Part shown: piece after piece, positions 50,384 to 50,875 of the stretch | Numbering within the stretch: position 1 is the first letter of the stretch | Layout of the letters: every line of letters begins with the position of its first letter | Position numbers and translations under genes: made by a program | NCBI GenBank assembly: GCA_030066045.1 | Contig: JASJCJ010000013.1 | Coordinates: forward strand, 1-50,875 | Source: Calothrix sp. MO_167.B12 | Lineage (GTDB): Bacteria > Cyanobacteriota > Cyanobacteriia > Cyanobacteriales > Nostocaceae | Length of the DNA: 50,875 bases | Direction: 5' to 3' | The notes under the pieces: generated by a model | The model's input: the letters and a program-made list of their open reading frames with translations, nothing else | What the model was told of the DNA's origin: nothing | Databases searched by the model: none

Positions 50384-50628
50384 TAGTTAACAGTTGAGGG
50401 TTGTTAGTTGACGGTTGACAGTTGACGGTTGACGGTTGACGGTTGACAGTTGACGGTTGACGGTTGACAGTTGACGGTTGACAGTTGACGGTTGACGGTT
50501 GACAGTTGACGGTTGACAGTATTTAATCCCTCACTCCCTCACTCCTTCACTCCCTCACTCCTTCACTCCCTCACTCCTTCACTCCTTCCCTCCTTCCCTC
50601 CTTCCCAAAGGGCGGGGAAACCCCGCCC
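50384..50628. other. Intergenic region made of heptamer arrays
   Basis: Entirely repeats: GTTGACG/GTTGACA heptamers (50407-50519), then CACTCCC/CACTCCT heptamers and the GGGCGGGGAAACCCCGCCCC hairpin (50529-50635), which runs into the histidine kinase gene. Confidence 0.9.
50407..50519. repeat. GTTGACR heptamer array, about sixteen copies
   Basis: The longest STRR in the window. The seventh base varies between G and A along the array. Confidence 0.95.
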
Positions 50629-50635
50629 CTACTCT
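50529..50635. repeat. Composite STRR/hairpin element at the histidine kinase end
   Basis: Heptamers of CACTCCC/CTTCCCT type followed by GGGCGGGGAAACCCCGCCCC and TACTC. It is the minus-strand form of the element in trmJ and psb28, and its GAGTAG end supplies the kinase stop codon. Confidence 0.9.
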
Positions 50636-50875
50636 TTCCCTCTGCTTTCGCGAGAAACTGGCAACGCAATGATAAATTCAGCTCCTTTACCAGGCTCGGA
50701 AATTAACTTAATTTCACCCTGATGCTTTTCAATAATTTTGTAACAAATAGATAATCCTAACCCCGTACCTTTACCTACGGGTTTAGTAGTGAAAAAGGGA
50801 TCAAACAACTTATTTTGAATATCTAAAGGGATTCCTGGACCATTATCTTTGATCATGATATGTGCAAATTCATCC
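50629..50875 (-). CDS. Histidine kinase, C-terminal ATP-binding part, cut by the window edge
   Basis: The frame enters from the right edge ([16 protein letters not shown]...) and shows the G1 box DNGPGIPLD, the F box [20 protein letters not shown] and the closing [11 protein letters not shown], typical of the HATPase domain of cyanobacterial kinases. The C-terminus RESRGKE and the TAG stop fall in the repeat element. The rest of the protein is outside the window. Confidence 0.9.
   Translation of the reverse strand, partial: DEFAHIMIKDNGPGIPLDIQNKLFDPFFTTKPVGKGTGLGLSICYKIIEKHQGEIKLISEPGKGAEFIIALPVSRESRGKE

Overview
The window reads as chromosomal DNA of a filamentous, probably heterocyst-forming (Nostocales-type) cyanobacterium. 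The grounds are frequent GCGATCGC (HIP1-like) sites, photosystem II genes (psb30, psb28), a DUF1816 protein, cyanobacterial PATAN/DUF4388 and DUF4912 proteins, WD40-STAND giants, and many tandem heptamer repeats (STRR) and MITE-like elements of the kind known from Calothrix and Nostoc. Genes are separated by long repeat-filled spacers. I recognise no rRNA, tRNA or CRISPR array.

Layout. 1-2.8 kb: the edge of an IS630-type transposase, then a same-strand cassette of roadblock protein, MglA-like GTPase and PATAN-domain protein. 3.7-6.3 kb: proline-rich lipoprotein, GNAT acetyltransferase, sulfotransferase. 6.7-9.2 kb (minus): a compact cassette of a 58-aa DUF1843-like peptide, a radical SAM/SPASM enzyme with a C-terminal zinc-ribbon-like tail, and a SAM methyltransferase; this looks like a peptide-modification (RiPP-like) locus and is my best candidate for an undescribed system. 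9.7-20.5 kb: sbcD, an SDR, an exported protein, recJ (with a repeat inserted in frame), the 40-aa photosystem II gene psb30, a YkgJ-type Cys-cluster protein, a Uma2 nuclease-like protein, a DsbA-like protein and two tandem CAP-domain proteins. 20.6-29 kb: a 52-aa ORF, the mrnC-rlmB-DUF1816 operon, a STAS protein with a probable ATT start, carA, and an aspartic-protease lipoprotein preceded in frame by a decayed TnpB C-terminus and overlapping trpD tail to tail. 29.4-38.8 kb: a PAS/GAF histidine kinase, a stand-alone TnpB element, trmJ, a class A beta-lactamase-like serine hydrolase, psb28 and hisC. 39.2-45.8 kb (minus): an AAA ATPase followed by a 1564-aa STAND ATPase with 13 near-identical WD40 repeats, a possible signalling or conflict module. 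46.5 kb to the end: a nitroreductase, a PstS-like/DUF4912 membrane protein, and the C-terminal end of another histidine kinase.

The strongest genome-scale signal is repeat invasion. One composite element (GGAGTGA/GGAGGGA or AGTTCGG heptamers plus a GGGGCGGGG...CCCCGCCC hairpin) lies in frame inside two large genes (recJ, STAND-WD40) and forms the last codons or stop of three others (trmJ, psb28, the histidine kinase at the right edge). Another heptamer family (GATAACT) abuts the start regions of trmJ, hisC and, in shorter form, recJ, and AATCCAA heptamers abut the psb28 start. At least five MITE-like families with terminal inverted repeats fill the spacers.
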